The notes beneath the pieces are model-generated. The model made no database searches. It was not told the DNA's origin and saw only the letters and a list, made by a program, of their open reading frames with translations. DNA of 47,925 nt from Cyanophora paradoxa. Lineage: Eukaryota > Glaucocystophyceae > Cyanophorales > Cyanophoraceae. The DNA is taken from NCBI GenBank assembly GCA_004431415.1, contig QPMI01000105.1, positions 1 through 47,925 on the forward strand. The letters run 5' to 3'. Position 1 is the stretch's first letter. Each line of letters begins with the position of its first letter. Of the stretch, positions 9,804-20,221 are shown one piece after another. The translations under genes and the position numbers were made by a program.

Positions 9804-10250
9804 GTGCACCTGCCTAAGGCTATCCCCTTGTGCATGTTCCCCCTGGAAAGTTTTTGTGTGCATATTCCCCTAGAGAGATTTGAGGCGGATCTTTCTTTCA
9901 TTTTCTGGCAGATCAGAAACCTGGGGCCTTTGACTGAGTGACTTGCTGGTGGGTGGGTCATCTGCCTAAGGCTAGCGCCTTGTGCGTATTCCCCCAGAGA
10001 GATATAGGGGTGCTTTTTTTCTATTTTCTGGCAGAATGGAAACCTGGGGCCTTCGAGAGAGTGACTAGCTGATGGGTGGGTCATCTGCCTAAGGCTAGCG
10101 CCTTGTGCTCTTTCCCCCTGAGAGATTTGGGGATGCCTGGGGGTGCCCTTCTCGGGATGGCGGTAGGGCTGCAGCTCTGCGGAGCCAAAGCCAAAGGCTA
10201 GCACCCTGTGCATTTTTGTCTGAAAGTTTTTTCCCACCAACAACTTTTCA
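9804..10250 (-). repeat. Satellite B remnant followed by satellite A units (reverse)
   Basis: A short B piece (TGCACCTGCCTAAGGCTA, then the AACATGCACAAG core region reversed) passes into reverse-orientation A units, marked by repeated GAGTGACTTGCTGGTGGGTG-like blocks and CCCCAGAGAGATTTGG. The last unit decays towards 10250. Confidence 0.85.
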
Positions 10251-10315
10251 GGGGGCCAGACAGGGTCCAACCCCCTGTTTTTCAAAAACCGGCGAAAGAC
10301 TGTTTTTCGGTGAAA

Positions 10316-11527
10316 ATGGATTCTTTTGGGTTTTTTTCAAAACAGCCTCATTTTCCGTCGAAGATGCTCGTCGGACGTCCCAACCTGGGATCTTTCGAGC
10401 GCTTCCAGCAGTATCTGCATTCGATTTGGGATTCAAGGATTTTGACGAACCAAGGCCCTCTTCTACAAGAATTCGAAAAGAAGCTCTGTGATTTTTTAAA
10501 TGTGAAGCATTGTATTTGCGTTTGTAATGCCACCGTTGGCCTGGAATTGGCACTAGAAGCCTGCGATGTTAAAGGCGAGGTCATAGTCCCCGCCTATACA
10601 TTTATTGCCAGTGTCCACGCAATCCACGCTCGCAAACTGAACGTGAAGTTTTGTGACGTTGATCCCGTGACACACGTTATAGATGTGGAAAGAGTTCGAG
10701 AATTATTGAATCCAGCAACTTCAGCTGTTCTTGGAGTCCATTTGTGGGGAACAGCGTGCGATGTTGATGGGCTTCAAGAGCTCGCGAGAGAGCATAATCT
10801 GAAATTGATTTTTGATGGTGCGCATGCGTTCGGATGTTCAACGAAAGGTAAACCTCTGGGGAGTTTTGGTGATTGCGAAGTCTTCTCTTTTCACGCAACG
10901 AAATTTTTGAATTCATTTGAAGGTGGTGCCATCACAACAAACTCCGATGAACTAGCCAGAAAACTGAAACTGCTGCGCAATTTTGGATTTGTTGGCACCG
11001 ATCAAGTCATATCTTGGGGAACAAACGCGAAAATGACAGAGATTTGCGCTGCAATGGGTCTTACATCGCTTGACGGTATTCAAGATTTTATAACCATGAA
11101 CAAGAACAATTATCTTCTTTACAAAAAGCACTTGGCTGATGTTCCTGGGATCCGTCTTTATGATTACCCGTTGGACACGCCGCATAATTATCAGTACATT
11201 GTCCTTGAGGTCTCAAAAGAAGAGTTTGGAATCAACAGGGATCAGCTCGTCCAGCTTCTCGAATCTGAAAATGTTTTCGCAAGGCGATACTTCTTCCCCC
11301 CATGTCACCAAATGGAACCTTTTGCAAGCCAAGGATTCGACAAAGTACACTTACCCTCCACTGAAATTCTCAGCCAGAAAACTCTATGTCTCCCTAATGG
11401 CACGTCTGTGACACAAGGAGATGTAGACGAGATATGTTCAATTATTAAGCTTGCACACAAACAATCGCAAAGCCTTGTGTCTGTGATTCCTTCAAAATGT
11501 TTTTACCCGATGAACAAACTTGTTTGA
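10316..11527 (+). CDS. DegT/DnrJ/EryC1/StrS-family nucleotide-sugar aminotransferase
   Basis: A PLP-dependent enzyme that transaminates a 4-keto-6-deoxy sugar nucleotide. 403 residues from the ATG at 10316; a second ATG at 10364 (MLVGRPNLGS) gives 387, the usual family length and start, so either may be used. Seen: the substrate-entry motif WDSRILTNQGPL, the cofactor strand IFDGAHAFG (Asp151 in the 387-residue numbering) and SFHATK with the PLP lysine at Lys180 (codon 10901-10903), followed by EGGAITTN. The HATK context is that of VioA-like enzymes rather than perosamine synthases, which usually show a GNK-type context (established knowledge), so I do not name the exact sugar. The frame is intact and has no visible intron. 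It stands alone between satellite blocks; a GMD gene lies 24 kb away. Confidence 0.9.
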   Translation: MDSFGFFSKQPHFPSKMLVGRPNLGSFERFQQYLHSIWDSRILTNQGPLLQEFEKKLCDFLNVKHCICVCNATVGLELALEACDVKGEVIVPAYTFIASVHAIHARKLNVKFCDVDPVTHVIDVERVRELLNPATSAVLGVHLWGTACDVDGLQELAREHNLKLIFDGAHAFGCSTKGKPLGSFGDCEVFSFHATKFLNSFEGGAITTNSDELARKLKLLRNFGFVGTDQVISWGTNAKMTEICAAMGLTSLDGIQDFITMNKNNYLLYKKHLADVPGIRLYDYPLDTPHNYQYIVLEVSKEEFGINRDQLVQLLESENVFARRYFFPPCHQMEPFASQGFDKVHLPSTEILSQKTLCLPNGTSVTQGDVDEICSIIKLAHKQSQSLVSVIPSKCFYPMNKLV

Positions 11528-11650
11528 TACAATTTAGGAAAGTGCTAACGAAGCTCATCAAGGAGGTGCTTGAAGGGCAACTGTGTGTGCCGGGAGCATT
11601 CATCAAGACACTGAACATTCGTATACATTCAAAAACATCCAACCGCTAGC
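11528..11650 (+). other. 3' flank of the aminotransferase gene
   Basis: Unique sequence that shows no gene and no clear polyadenylation hexamer. It ends at AACATCCAAC, where satellite B core sequence begins. Confidence 0.5.
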
Positions 11651-12045
11651 CTTAGGCAGGTGCACCCGGCCCACATGAGGGCAGGATGCACCTGCCTTCC
11701 CACTTGGAAGGGCAGAGCCTCGTACAGGGCCTCTGTTGGGCAGGGTGCACCTGCCTAAGGCTAGCGCCTCGTGCACGTTCCCCATGGAAAGTGTTTTTGT
11801 GCACCTGACCTCCTGTTGTGGGCCCGACGGGAATTCAATTCAAACTGACCAGGGCTGAGAAGGAGTGAACCCAGGAAACATTCAAGTTCCCAAACACTTG
11901 GTGGGGGCCCCACTCCGAATGGTCCCACAGGAATGGCTAAGCCTCTTGTGGGGCCACAGCTGGGAAGGGTGTACCTGCCTTGGCTAGCGCCTTGTGCATG
12001 TTCCCCCTGGAAAGGTTTTGTGTGCACCCGACTTCCTGTTGCTAG
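11650..12045 (-). repeat. Satellite B units (reverse)
   Basis: Reverse-orientation B sequence with a short forward-oriented scrap at the start (CGCTAGCCTTAGGCAGGTGC at about 11645). Hallmarks are GGGCCCGACGGGAATTCAA, GGAGTGAACCCAGGAAACAT and CCTTGTGCATGTTCCCCCTG. Units are diverged from the 5.5-8.3 kb array. Confidence 0.85.
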
Positions 12046-13335
12046 CCTGAGGAAGATGACCCGCCCACCTGCAAGTCACTCAGTCGAATGCGCCTTGTGC
12101 ATATTCCCCCAGAGAGATTTGGGGTGCATTTTTCTTCTTTTTTCTGGGAGATTGGAAACCTGGGGCCTTCGACTGAGTGACTTGCAGGTGGGTGGGTCAT
12201 CTTCCTAAGGCTAGCGCCTTCTGCATATTCCCCCAGAGAGATTTGGGGTGCATCTTTTTTCGATTTTGTGGCTGATTGGAAACCTGGGGCCTTCGACTGA
12301 GTGACTTGCAGGTGGGAGGGTCATCTTTGTAAGGCTGGCGCCTTCTGCATATTCCCCCAGAGAGATTTGGGGTGCATCTGTTTTCGATTTTGTGGCTGAT
12401 TGGAAACCTGGGGCCTTCGACTGAGTGACTTGCAGGTGGGTGGGTCATCTGCCTAAGGCTAGCGCCTTGTGCATATTCCCCCAGAGAGATTTAGCCGATG
12501 GCTAGCGCCTTGTGCATATTCCCCCAGAGAGATTTGGAGTTCATCTTTCTTCTTTTTTCTGGCAGATTTGAAATCTGGGGCCTTAGACTGAGTGACTCGC
12601 AGGTGGGTGGGTCATCTTCCTAAGGCTAGCGCCTTGTGCACATTCCCCCAGAGAGATTTAAGGTGCATCTTTCTTCTGTTTTGCCACAGATCGGAAACCT
12701 GGGGCCTTCGACTGAGTGGCTTGCTGGTGGGTGGGTTCATCTTCCTAAGGCTAGCGCCTTGTGCATATTCCCCCAGAGAGATTTGGGGTGCATCTTTCTT
12801 CTATTCTCTGGCAGATTGGAAATCTGGGGCCTTCGACTGAGTGACTTGCTTTGAGGTGGGTCATCTGCCTAAGGCTAGCGCCTTCTGCATACCAAGAGAG
12901 ATTTTGGGTGCATTCTTTTTATATTTTGTGGCCTTCGACTGAGTGACTTGCACGTGGGTGGGGCATCTGCCTAAGGCTAGCGGCTTGTGCATATTCACCC
13001 AGGGAGATTTGGGGTGCATCTTTTTTCTATTTGGTCACCTGAGCAGAAACCTGGGGCCTTTGACTGAGTGACTTGCATTTGGGTGGTTCATCTCCTTAAG
13101 GCTAGCGCCTTGTGCATATTCTCCCAGAGAGATTTGAAGTGCATCTTTCTTCTATTTTGTGGCGGATCAGAAACCTGGGGCCTTTGACTGAGTGACTTGC
13201 TGGTGGGTGGGTCATCCTCCTAAGGCTAGCGCCTTGTGCATATTCCCCCAGAGAGATTTGGGGTGCATCTTTCTTCTTTTTCCTGGCAGATTGGAAACCT
13301 GGGGCTTTTGACTGAGTGACTTGCAGGTGGGTGGG
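12046..13335 (-). repeat. Satellite A array (reverse, ~10 units)
   Basis: Reverse-orientation A units of about 120 bp with the blocks GGGGCCTTCGACTGAGTGAC, GGTGGGTGGGTCATC, CTAAGGCTAGCGCCTTGTGC and CCCCAGAGAGATTTGGGGTG. Several units are shortened, for example near 12490 and 12860-12960. It ends at GCAGGTGGGTGGGTTGGGG, where unique sequence starts. Confidence 0.95.
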
Positions 13336-14405
13336 TTGGGGGGCGTGGCCAACGTTGATGTATACGTATGTCTAACGCCCTCGCACGCTTCGTCAGTTTG
13401 CCTGTCGCGATCCACGCTGGTTTTGCCAGCATGTGCACCCTAGCGTCCTTTGCGTCTCTGTAGCCCGCAGCTGGCAACTTTTGCGAGATGAGTGGTGCGC
13501 ATGTCTTGTTTCCCGGGACTCGTCACTAAGCTTACTCGTCGAGTCGTGCAGATGGGCTGTGCCCCGAGCGGAAGATGCCCTGCCCCGAGACGCATGCGGG
13601 CCGCTGTAAGTGATCCAGTGATTGATCGAGCCACCCGTAATACACCCCGCAGACACCAAGCGGCTGAAGAGACAGAAAACCTCTGAATCTGACTACGTGC
13701 ACCCTTTCGATGCCGGCGAACTTTTGGTTGGCCTTGCGAGGTCACTTGCAACCTTTTGGGTTCTTCTTCAAATCATTACTCAGACCAACGTACCGCCGAG
13801 GCCGAGGCCACCAGGCCTTCTGAGTCGTGAGCGACTGAAAGCTGTTTTTATCGGCTTTCTGCTTATTCTTTGTGGTGGATTGCAGCCGCGGGCAAAGAAC
13901 GTCTCCACTGCAGAAGCCGTGCACACTCACGGCCTGCGAGCCTGCCACGTTGCTCTCGCCAAGGCCATGGCGCAGTTTTGATCTCAGTAGGCGCAAGTGG
14001 AGTTGTGCCGCCTGGTCAAGCAGCATGGGTGCCGGTGAGCGACGAGGGATGCTCAAAAATTGAGCACATTCCTGAGAAGGAACGGAGTGCTGTCAAACAT
14101 CTCATTGTGAAGTCCCAGCTCAAAGCAACTGAAGCTCAACTGTCAGCGTCTGCCTACCATGGGGTTCTCAGAGCATTCCAGAGTCAGCTCTACACCTTTG
14201 CTGGCAAGTTCTCTTTCGAGTTCGGTGATTGTGAAGAAATGGTTCAGCTAGAGCAAAAGCTGCACATTGCTGGTCTGGAGGATCTCGCCAGTCTGCAGCC
14301 AAATCTTCACGTCGTTTTCTGTCGTTGTGTTTCCGACATCTGGCCCGCATCACACTTCACGTGCCCCAGCTTCACACAGCCTCTGATGCCACTCCCAGGT
14401 ATCTG
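13336..14405 (+). other. Unclassified unique island with weak coding potential
   Basis: About 1.07 kb without satellite or recognisable transposon sequence. Plus-strand open frames cover 13622-13981 and 13870-14406. The second contains a hydrophilic stretch (EKERSAVKHLIVKSQLKATE) and FEFGDCEEMVQLEQKLHIAG, which looks protein-like, but it starts in poor context and runs into satellite A at its end. I do not recognise a family. It may be a decayed gene fragment or coding part of an unknown mobile element. Confidence 0.4.
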
Positions 14406-15045
14406 ATCTGCCACATAATACAAGAAAGATGCACCCCTCATCTCTCTGGAAGAATATGCACAAGGCCCTTGCCTGAGGCAGATGGCCTACCCATCAGCAA
14501 ATCACTCAGTCGAAGGCCCCAGTTTTCTGATCTGTGATAAAATAGAAGAAAGATGCACCCCAAATCTCTCTGGGGGAATATGCACAAGGCCCTAGCCTTA
14601 GGAAGATGAACCCACCCACCAGCAAGCCACTCAGTCAAAGGCCCCAGGTTTCTGATCTGCCAGGTTTCCGATCTGCCACAAAATAGAAGAAGAATGCACC
14701 CAAAATCTCTCTGGGGGAATATGCACAAGGTGCTAGCCTTAGGCAGATGGCCTACCCACCGGCAAATCACTCAGTCAAAGGCCCCAGGTTTCCAATCAGC
14801 CACAAAAAAGAAGAAAGATGCACTCCAAATCTCTCTGGGGGAATATGCACAAGGCGCTAGCCTTAGGAAGATGAACCCACCCACCAGCAAGCCAATCAGT
14901 GAAAGGCCCCAGGATAAGGATCTGTGACAAAAAAAAGAAAGATGCACCCCAAATCTCTCTGGGGGAATATGCACAAGGCACAATCCTTAGGAAGATGACC
15001 CACCCAAAAGGAAGTCACTCAATCAAAAACCCCAATTTTCCGGAA
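14406..15045 (+). repeat. Satellite A array (forward, ~5 units)
   Basis: Forward A units with AAATCTCTCTGGGGGAATAT, the core GCACAAGGCGCTAGCCTT (diverged in some units), and CACTCAGTCAAAGGCCCCAG. Orientation is opposite to the array at 12046-13335, so the unclassified island lies between arrays pointing in opposite directions. Confidence 0.93.
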
Positions 15046-15310
15046 ACAGGAGAGACGACTGTTCAATCCATGGCGGTTTTTGAGTTCCGTGGAGGTCACA
15101 CGTCTCAGACAAGAAGAGTCTGCCTGAAAAACCTTCGAGCAGCCTGAACGCTGTCTTTCGTGGCAAGAGTTCCAAAAGTTATGAAACAGCTCTGCCAGAT
15201 GGATGCTTGCAAAGGCTTTGCACAGGAATCGTAAAAAGAAGGCGACGCAAAGCCGGTGAGGAACAGAATGAAAACTCCTAGTTTGGGTTTGGGGGTCCTG
15301 TCATTGTCCC
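15046..15310. other. Unique spacer, nothing recognised
   Basis: Non-repetitive sequence between satellite A and a degenerate B unit. No convincing reading frame or RNA gene is seen. Confidence 0.4.
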
Positions 15311-16060
15311 CGCCCTGTCAGCCTCTTACCGGGTCACAGCTGGGCAGGGTGCACATGCCGATGGCTAGCGCCTTTTGCATTTCCCCCTGGAAAGTTTTTG
15401 TGTGTACCTGACTTCCTATTGGGCACCCGATGGGAATTCGAAATCAGCCAGGTGAGCAGAGGGAATAAACCCAGGAAACGTTTTAATCCCTAAACACTCT
15501 GTAGAAACCGCAGCCCAATGCAGCCAGGAAGTGAGTGCGGATTGAGAGCGCTGCAAAAGCTCATCTAGATGTGCATGCAGTTTTCTGGGCTCAAGGCCTC
15601 AAGAGAGGGTGTGCTGCTGGCATGCCGGAGCTCACTGGACCAGGCAATCGAGGTCCATCGAACCCAGGCCCAGGGCCCGAAGCAGCCAGCGACCGAGAGC
15701 CGTGAAGCTCATCTGCATTCCGTTTCCAGGGCTTGATGGCTTGAGAAAGGGCGCGCTGCAGGCATGCTTGAGCTCACCAGACCAGGCAGCAGAGGCCCTG
15801 TAAGAGGCTCCACTGTTCTGAGTGGGACCCCCACCGAGTGTTTGGGGACTTGAATGTATCCTGAGTTCACTCCTTCTCAGCCCTGGTCAGTTTGAATTCC
15901 CGTTGGGCCCACAACAGGAAGTCAGGCGCACACAAAACCTTTGCAGGGGGAACGTGCACAAGGCGCTAGCCTTAGGCAGATGCACCCTGCACTGCCCAGC
16001 TGCGGCCCTGCAAGAGGCTCAGTCTTTCCGAGTGGGACCCCCACCGACTGTATAGGGACT
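15310..16060. repeat. Degenerate satellite B units flanking a third tandem repeat
   Basis: 15310-15500 is a diverged reverse B unit (TGGGCAGGGTGCACATGCC, GATGGGAATTCGAAATC). 15500-15785 contains two diverged copies of another repeat about 148 bp apart: AAGCTCATCT at 15557 and 15705, each followed by a block ending in GGAGCTCACTGGACCAGGCA or its variant. 15786-16060 is forward B sequence (GTGTTTGGGGACTTGAATG, TTTGAATTCCCGTTGGGCCC) ending in a truncated unit just before the GT17 gene. Confidence 0.75.
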
Positions 16061-16160
16061 TCGGTTATTATTATTTATTTCTTTATTTCGGTTCTCCACT
16101 TCTGTTGCGGGATCGACCTGTAAGCCGCTCATTTCCAGCTTGCGACAGATCGAATTGGAA

Positions 16161-17231
16161 ATGCTTTGGATATGGCAACAAAAACGTACCAAGATTAGAT
16201 TATGCACCATTGCGACCTGTATACTTCTGTATGTTGTATTCCAATTTCTTTATGCGATTCAAAGCAAGCAAGTTGTTGAGCACCTGCAGCAAGATTTCGC
16301 CACGTCGGCGTCCATCGCGTATGCCGATTCTTTCCCTGATGGATTGACGGATCGTCGCCCAGTAATTCTCGGATTCCCTTTCTTGCACGAGCTCGATCTG
16401 CTACACGTCAAGCTCGAAATCCTGCAGCATGTCGTAAGTATCTTCATTGTGTCTGAATCGTGTTACACACAGAGAGGTTTGCCTAAACCTTTGCATTTCT
16501 TCGAAGCCAGGCATGAACCTCGATTTGTGAAGTTCCACAACCGCATTGTTCATGTAAATGATTGCGACCCACCTGGTGCAGTCGATGACGCACTGGGGTG
16601 GAGACATGAACGCAAGGTGAAAAGCAATATTGTCTTAGCGCTTCGAAACCTGTCATTTACGGAAGGGATTGTGATTATTGGTGATGCAGACGAGATTCCC
16701 TCCCCAGAAGCCGTACTTTGGCTCCAGAAACACCTCAATTACTCCGATACTTTTGAGTTCGCGACAACTATGCATCATTTTGTTTATGGATTCATGTGGA
16801 TAGCAAGAGACCACCACTATTCCACTATGACAGCAAGAACGTTGCAGCAAGAATTGAGATTCTGGGCTTCGAAATTTCATAACCGACCGTTTTCCCAAAA
16901 TGTACGACCGCTTGGAATGCATCCTAGTGGTTGGCATTGCTCGTATTGCATTGAGGAAAATCTGATTTTAGAGAAAATACAGTCTGCAAACACTGTTGAT
17001 GGCCCTCTTATCTTAAGTTCTTTAGATTGGACTCTACTCGATATTCAGGAATTCAAGTCTTGCGGAAAAACTTTACAGGGAATGATACTTACGCCTACAA
17101 AGATTCAGCTGAACTCCTCCTCCCTGTCTTTGTACCCCTATCTTACATCTTTGCCCTCGCCAATTTCAATTGACTGCCAGAATTTGCGACTACCAAAAAA
17201 GATGGCGAAGAAGCCCAAGCAGTACTCGTAA
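16161..17231 (+). CDS. Family GT17-like glycosyltransferase, type II membrane protein
   Basis: A 356-residue protein from the ATG at 16161. Residues ~12-34 form one hydrophobic segment after a basic stretch (QQKRTKIR), the layout of a Golgi or ER type II enzyme. The luminal part carries the GT17 pattern: HELDLLHVKLEIL (77-89), FIVSESCYTQRGLPKPL (95-111), a metal-binding-type GDADEIP (174-180) and the conserved PSGWHCSYC (255-263). Family members include the bisecting beta-1,4-N-acetylglucosaminyltransferase of N-glycans (established knowledge); the donor and acceptor here are unknown. The C-terminal ~50 residues are low in complexity and end in basic KKMAKKPKQYS. The stop lies only a few bases from a retrotransposon integrase fragment, so the original 3' end may be altered. 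Confidence 0.85.
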   Translation: MLWIWQQKRTKIRLCTIATCILLYVVFQFLYAIQSKQVVEHLQQDFATSASIAYADSFPDGLTDRRPVILGFPFLHELDLLHVKLEILQHVVSIFIVSESCYTQRGLPKPLHFFEARHEPRFVKFHNRIVHVNDCDPPGAVDDALGWRHERKVKSNIVLALRNLSFTEGIVIIGDADEIPSPEAVLWLQKHLNYSDTFEFATTMHHFVYGFMWIARDHHYSTMTARTLQQELRFWASKFHNRPFSQNVRPLGMHPSGWHCSYCIEENLILEKIQSANTVDGPLILSSLDWTLLDIQEFKSCGKTLQGMILTPTKIQLNSSSLSLYPYLTSLPSPISIDCQNLRLPKKMAKKPKQYS

Positions 17232-17234
17232 TTT

Positions 17235-17745
17235 GTAACTGTTTCGAAAAGAAAAGAAAGAGATCAATCAGGGTCCCTTCATGGCTGGAGCCAAGAGGCA
17301 TGGACCATCTGGCGGCAGCCCTCAGCAGGCGAACCACACTCCTTAGGACCAGCAAGAAAGTAACTCCCTTGCCGTGAGAAACGTCTTTGAGCTCAGTCCA
17401 TGGTCCAGTGAAACGATGGGAAAGCTTATCAGACCGCCAATTGGAAGGGGTCTTTACAGCAACAACTTCGCCAGGTATGAAAACTGATGGAGGGACAATG
17501 CTGCTGCTTGGCGAGGTACTTCTCTTTAGCTTGCTGGATATCACTATAAATCCGAGAGAAACGCCGTGCCAGCGTAGCTGGACAACCAGAAGGCTCTGAA
17601 GTTGTCACTTGAACTTCAGGAGTTGCCAGCAAGTCTACTGGAAGAGAAAAAGGTTCTCCATACAACCTTTCGAAAGAATTATAGCGAAGAGAGCGAACGG
17701 GAGAGAGAGCCCGTGTCGAAGCATTTTTGTCAATATAGCCTCCAA
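17235..17745 (-). pseudogene. Integrase C-terminal fragment (element I/IV type)
   Basis: Minus-strand remnant of the last ~170 codons of pol: YIDKNAST, LPVDLLATPEVQVTTSEP, RRFSRIYSDIQQAKEKYLAK, then a frameshift and FIPGEVVAVKTPS, DKLSHRFTGPWTELKDVSHG (the GPY/F module). It is homologous to 42100-42620 but carries several substitutions and frame breaks. It is flanked by the GT17 gene on the left and satellite B on the right. Confidence 0.88.
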
Positions 17746-18050
17746 CAGGGCCACAGCTGGGGGTCACAGCTGGGCGGGTTGCACCTCCCCAAGGCTAGCG
17801 CCTTGTGCATTCTCCCCCTGGAGAGGGTTTTGTATGCACCAGACTCCCTGCTGTGGGCCCACCAGGAATTCAAAATGACCCGGGCCAGGAAGGAGTGAAC
17901 CCAGGAAATTCAAGTCCCCAAACACTCGGTGCAGGTCCCACTTGGATTGGCAGAGCCTCTTACAGGGCCTCTGCTGGGCAGGGTGCACCTGCCTAAGGCT
18001 AGCGCCTTGTGCATGTTCCCCCTGGAAAGGTCTCGTGTGCACCTGACCTT
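17746..18050 (-). repeat. Satellite B unit and a half (reverse)
   Basis: Reverse-orientation B: CACAGCTGGG, CCTTGTGCATTCTCCCCCTG, GGAGTGAACCCAGGAAATTC, CTGCTGGGCAGGGTGCACC, CTAAGGCTAGCGCCTTGTGC. A short CACAGCTGGG duplication lies at the left junction. Confidence 0.88.
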
Positions 18051-18152
18051 GCTGTTAGCTGAGCTTGGCAAGGTGTCTCCAACAATTAAATCCGCGAATT
18101 CTTACGATTCACCGCAACAGCATCGAATCTAATCGAAAATCACCGTAAGGAT

Positions 18153-20160
18153 CAGTCTGTATCAGAAGTTAGGACTTTTCTTGGAATGACTGGATATTAT
18201 AGAATCTTTGTACCTTTATATGCAGTTCTTGCGGCGCCACTCTATGATCTTTGCGCCAAGAGTTCACATTTTCATTGGACTGCTCGAGAGGATCTGGCTT
18301 TTCGAAATTTAAAAGAGTTGCTTTGTTCTGCTCCCATTCTTTCGCTTCCTGATTTCTCTAAATCTTTCATTCTCAAAACTGATGCTTCTAAGACCGGAGT
18401 TGGTGCGGTCCTTTCTCAATTGGATGAATTTCGGAATGAAAAAGTTGTTTCCTTTGCCTCTCACAAATTCTCATCTCCTGAGAAGAAGTGGAATCGTGAA
18501 GTTGTTATCGAATATGCAGCTGAGTCCCTTTCTGATGAGCAGCAGAAGTGGACGGTCACGGAGCAGGATTTGTATGCAATTTGGTGGGCGGTCACCAAGA
18601 AGTTCCCTCAGTATCTCCATGGCAAGAAGTTCATTATCAAGTCTGATCACTCGGCTCTTCAATATTTGAAATCGGCTAAGAAGTTGCCCAGTGCTCTCAT
18701 CACTCGCTGGATTATGGATACGCAAAAGTTTGACTTCGAGATCCAACACAAGCCTGGCAAGTCTAATGCCGATGCGGATGCTCTTTCTCGCCTTGTGCGA
18801 GTAGCAGTTCTTTCCTTGGAAGCGATGGAGTTTTCTTCTAATTTTTCGAGCGCTTTCTTGGATGCAATTGAGTTGCAGTTGAGTTTGCCCCCGGCTCGAA
18901 TTCGGGATGAGCAAATAAATGATGTTAATTTTGGCGGATATGATTAAGTATTTAGAATCAGATATTACTATTGAACCACAAGGTGTCAACAAGGAGGCCG
19001 AACGCCAACTCAAGAGCGGCAAGTTTTCTGTGCAAGATGGCGTTCTCGTCCACACTCGGCCTTCGGACAAACTTGTGCGTATTTGCGTACCAGATCATCT
19101 TAAATCAACTATTCTGTCATCGGTACACCGCACGCTCGGACATCCTGGAGTCGGCAAAATGTACAATCATCTCAAGCGGCGGTACTACTGGCGGAGTATG
19201 TTTTCTGATGTCGCTGCATTTGTTTCGACATGTGCCGATTGTCAACGTGTCAAGAATTCCAAGACTGTACAAGCAATTCCTCAATTTGAAATTCATCCTG
19301 ACCGGCCGATGCAGCACTTGGAAATTGACATCGTCGGGCCTTTTCCGAAGTCGAAGCAAGGCAACAAATATCTGATTACTATTATCGATGTTTTGACGCG
19401 TTGGTGCCATGCGGTGCCCGCGCGAACGAAGTCAGCTATGTCCGTCGTTCGGGCGTTGTTCGACCACTGGATTCCCCTTCATGGAGTCCCCGCCAAGATT
19501 TGGTCGGATCAGGGCGGCGAATTCAAGAATTTGCTTCTTAATGAACTGGAGCGTCTTTTCGGAATAAAGGCGGTCTTTTCTTCTTCCTATCATCCGCAGT
19601 CGCAAGGAGCTGTGGAAAAATTGAATGACACTTTGGTCACTCGCCTACGGTTTTATATTGACAAGAACGCTTCGACATGGGATCTCTCTCTTCCGTTCGC
19701 TCTCTTCGCAGTTCGCAATTTCGTTAATCCTATTACTGGACACACTCCTTTTGAAATGTTGTATGAGAGGCCTTGTACTCTTCCTGTGGACTTGCTGGCT
19801 ACTCCTGAGCTTCAAGTGACTACTTCAGAGCCTTCTAATTATCCGGGTACGCTGGCACGGCGTTTCTCTCGGATTTACACTGATATTCAGCAAGCTAAGG
19901 AGGAATATCTTGCCAAGCAGCAGCAGCGGCCTTCTCAACCAGTTTTTAATTCTGGGGAAGTTGTTGCTGTGAAGACCCCTTCCACTCGGCGGTCTGACAA
20001 GCTTTCCCATCGTTTCACTGGGCCTTGGACTGTGCTCAAAGATGTTTATCACGGCAAGGGAGTTACTTTCTTGCTGGAGTATTCTGGTCCTAAGGAGCGT
20101 GGTTCCCCTGCTGAGGGCTCGCGTCAAATGGTTCATGCCTCTCGGCTCAAGCCTTGGAGT
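18153..20160 (+). pseudogene. pol: Pol 3' part (RT end, RNase H, integrase), element IV
   Basis: The plus-strand frame begins within RT at VSEVRTFLGMTGYYRIF and continues through RNase H (LKTDASKTGVGAVLSQLD, SDHSALQYLKS, NADADALSRL) to 18947. After a frame shift near 18919-18947 integrase follows, with the zinc domain HRTLGHPGVGKM...CADCQRVK, the catalytic core (EIDIVGPF, SDQGGEFKN, GAVEKLND supplying the D, D and E positions) and the C-terminal FTGPWTVLKDV. The end LKPW is replaced by unrelated sequence at about 20158. The sequence is nearly identical to 40986-42610 in the shared part, including the frameshift. The first 100 bases (18051-18152) are not pol and are unassigned. Confidence 0.9.
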
Positions 20161-20221
20161 GCTAGTTGTCAAACTCGAGCGGAATCCAGATGCCAGCTTA
20201 ACGTTCACTCGCGATTAACAG

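Noticed and set aside
10208-10315. Upstream GTG start for the aminotransferase
   Set aside because: The added residues come from satellite-derived sequence and do not fit the family. The ATGs at 10316 and 10364 are more plausible.
12046-13335. Telomeric or subtelomeric repeat
   Set aside because: No short TTAGGG-like telomere motif occurs in tandem. TTAGG appears only once per ~121-bp unit as part of the core.
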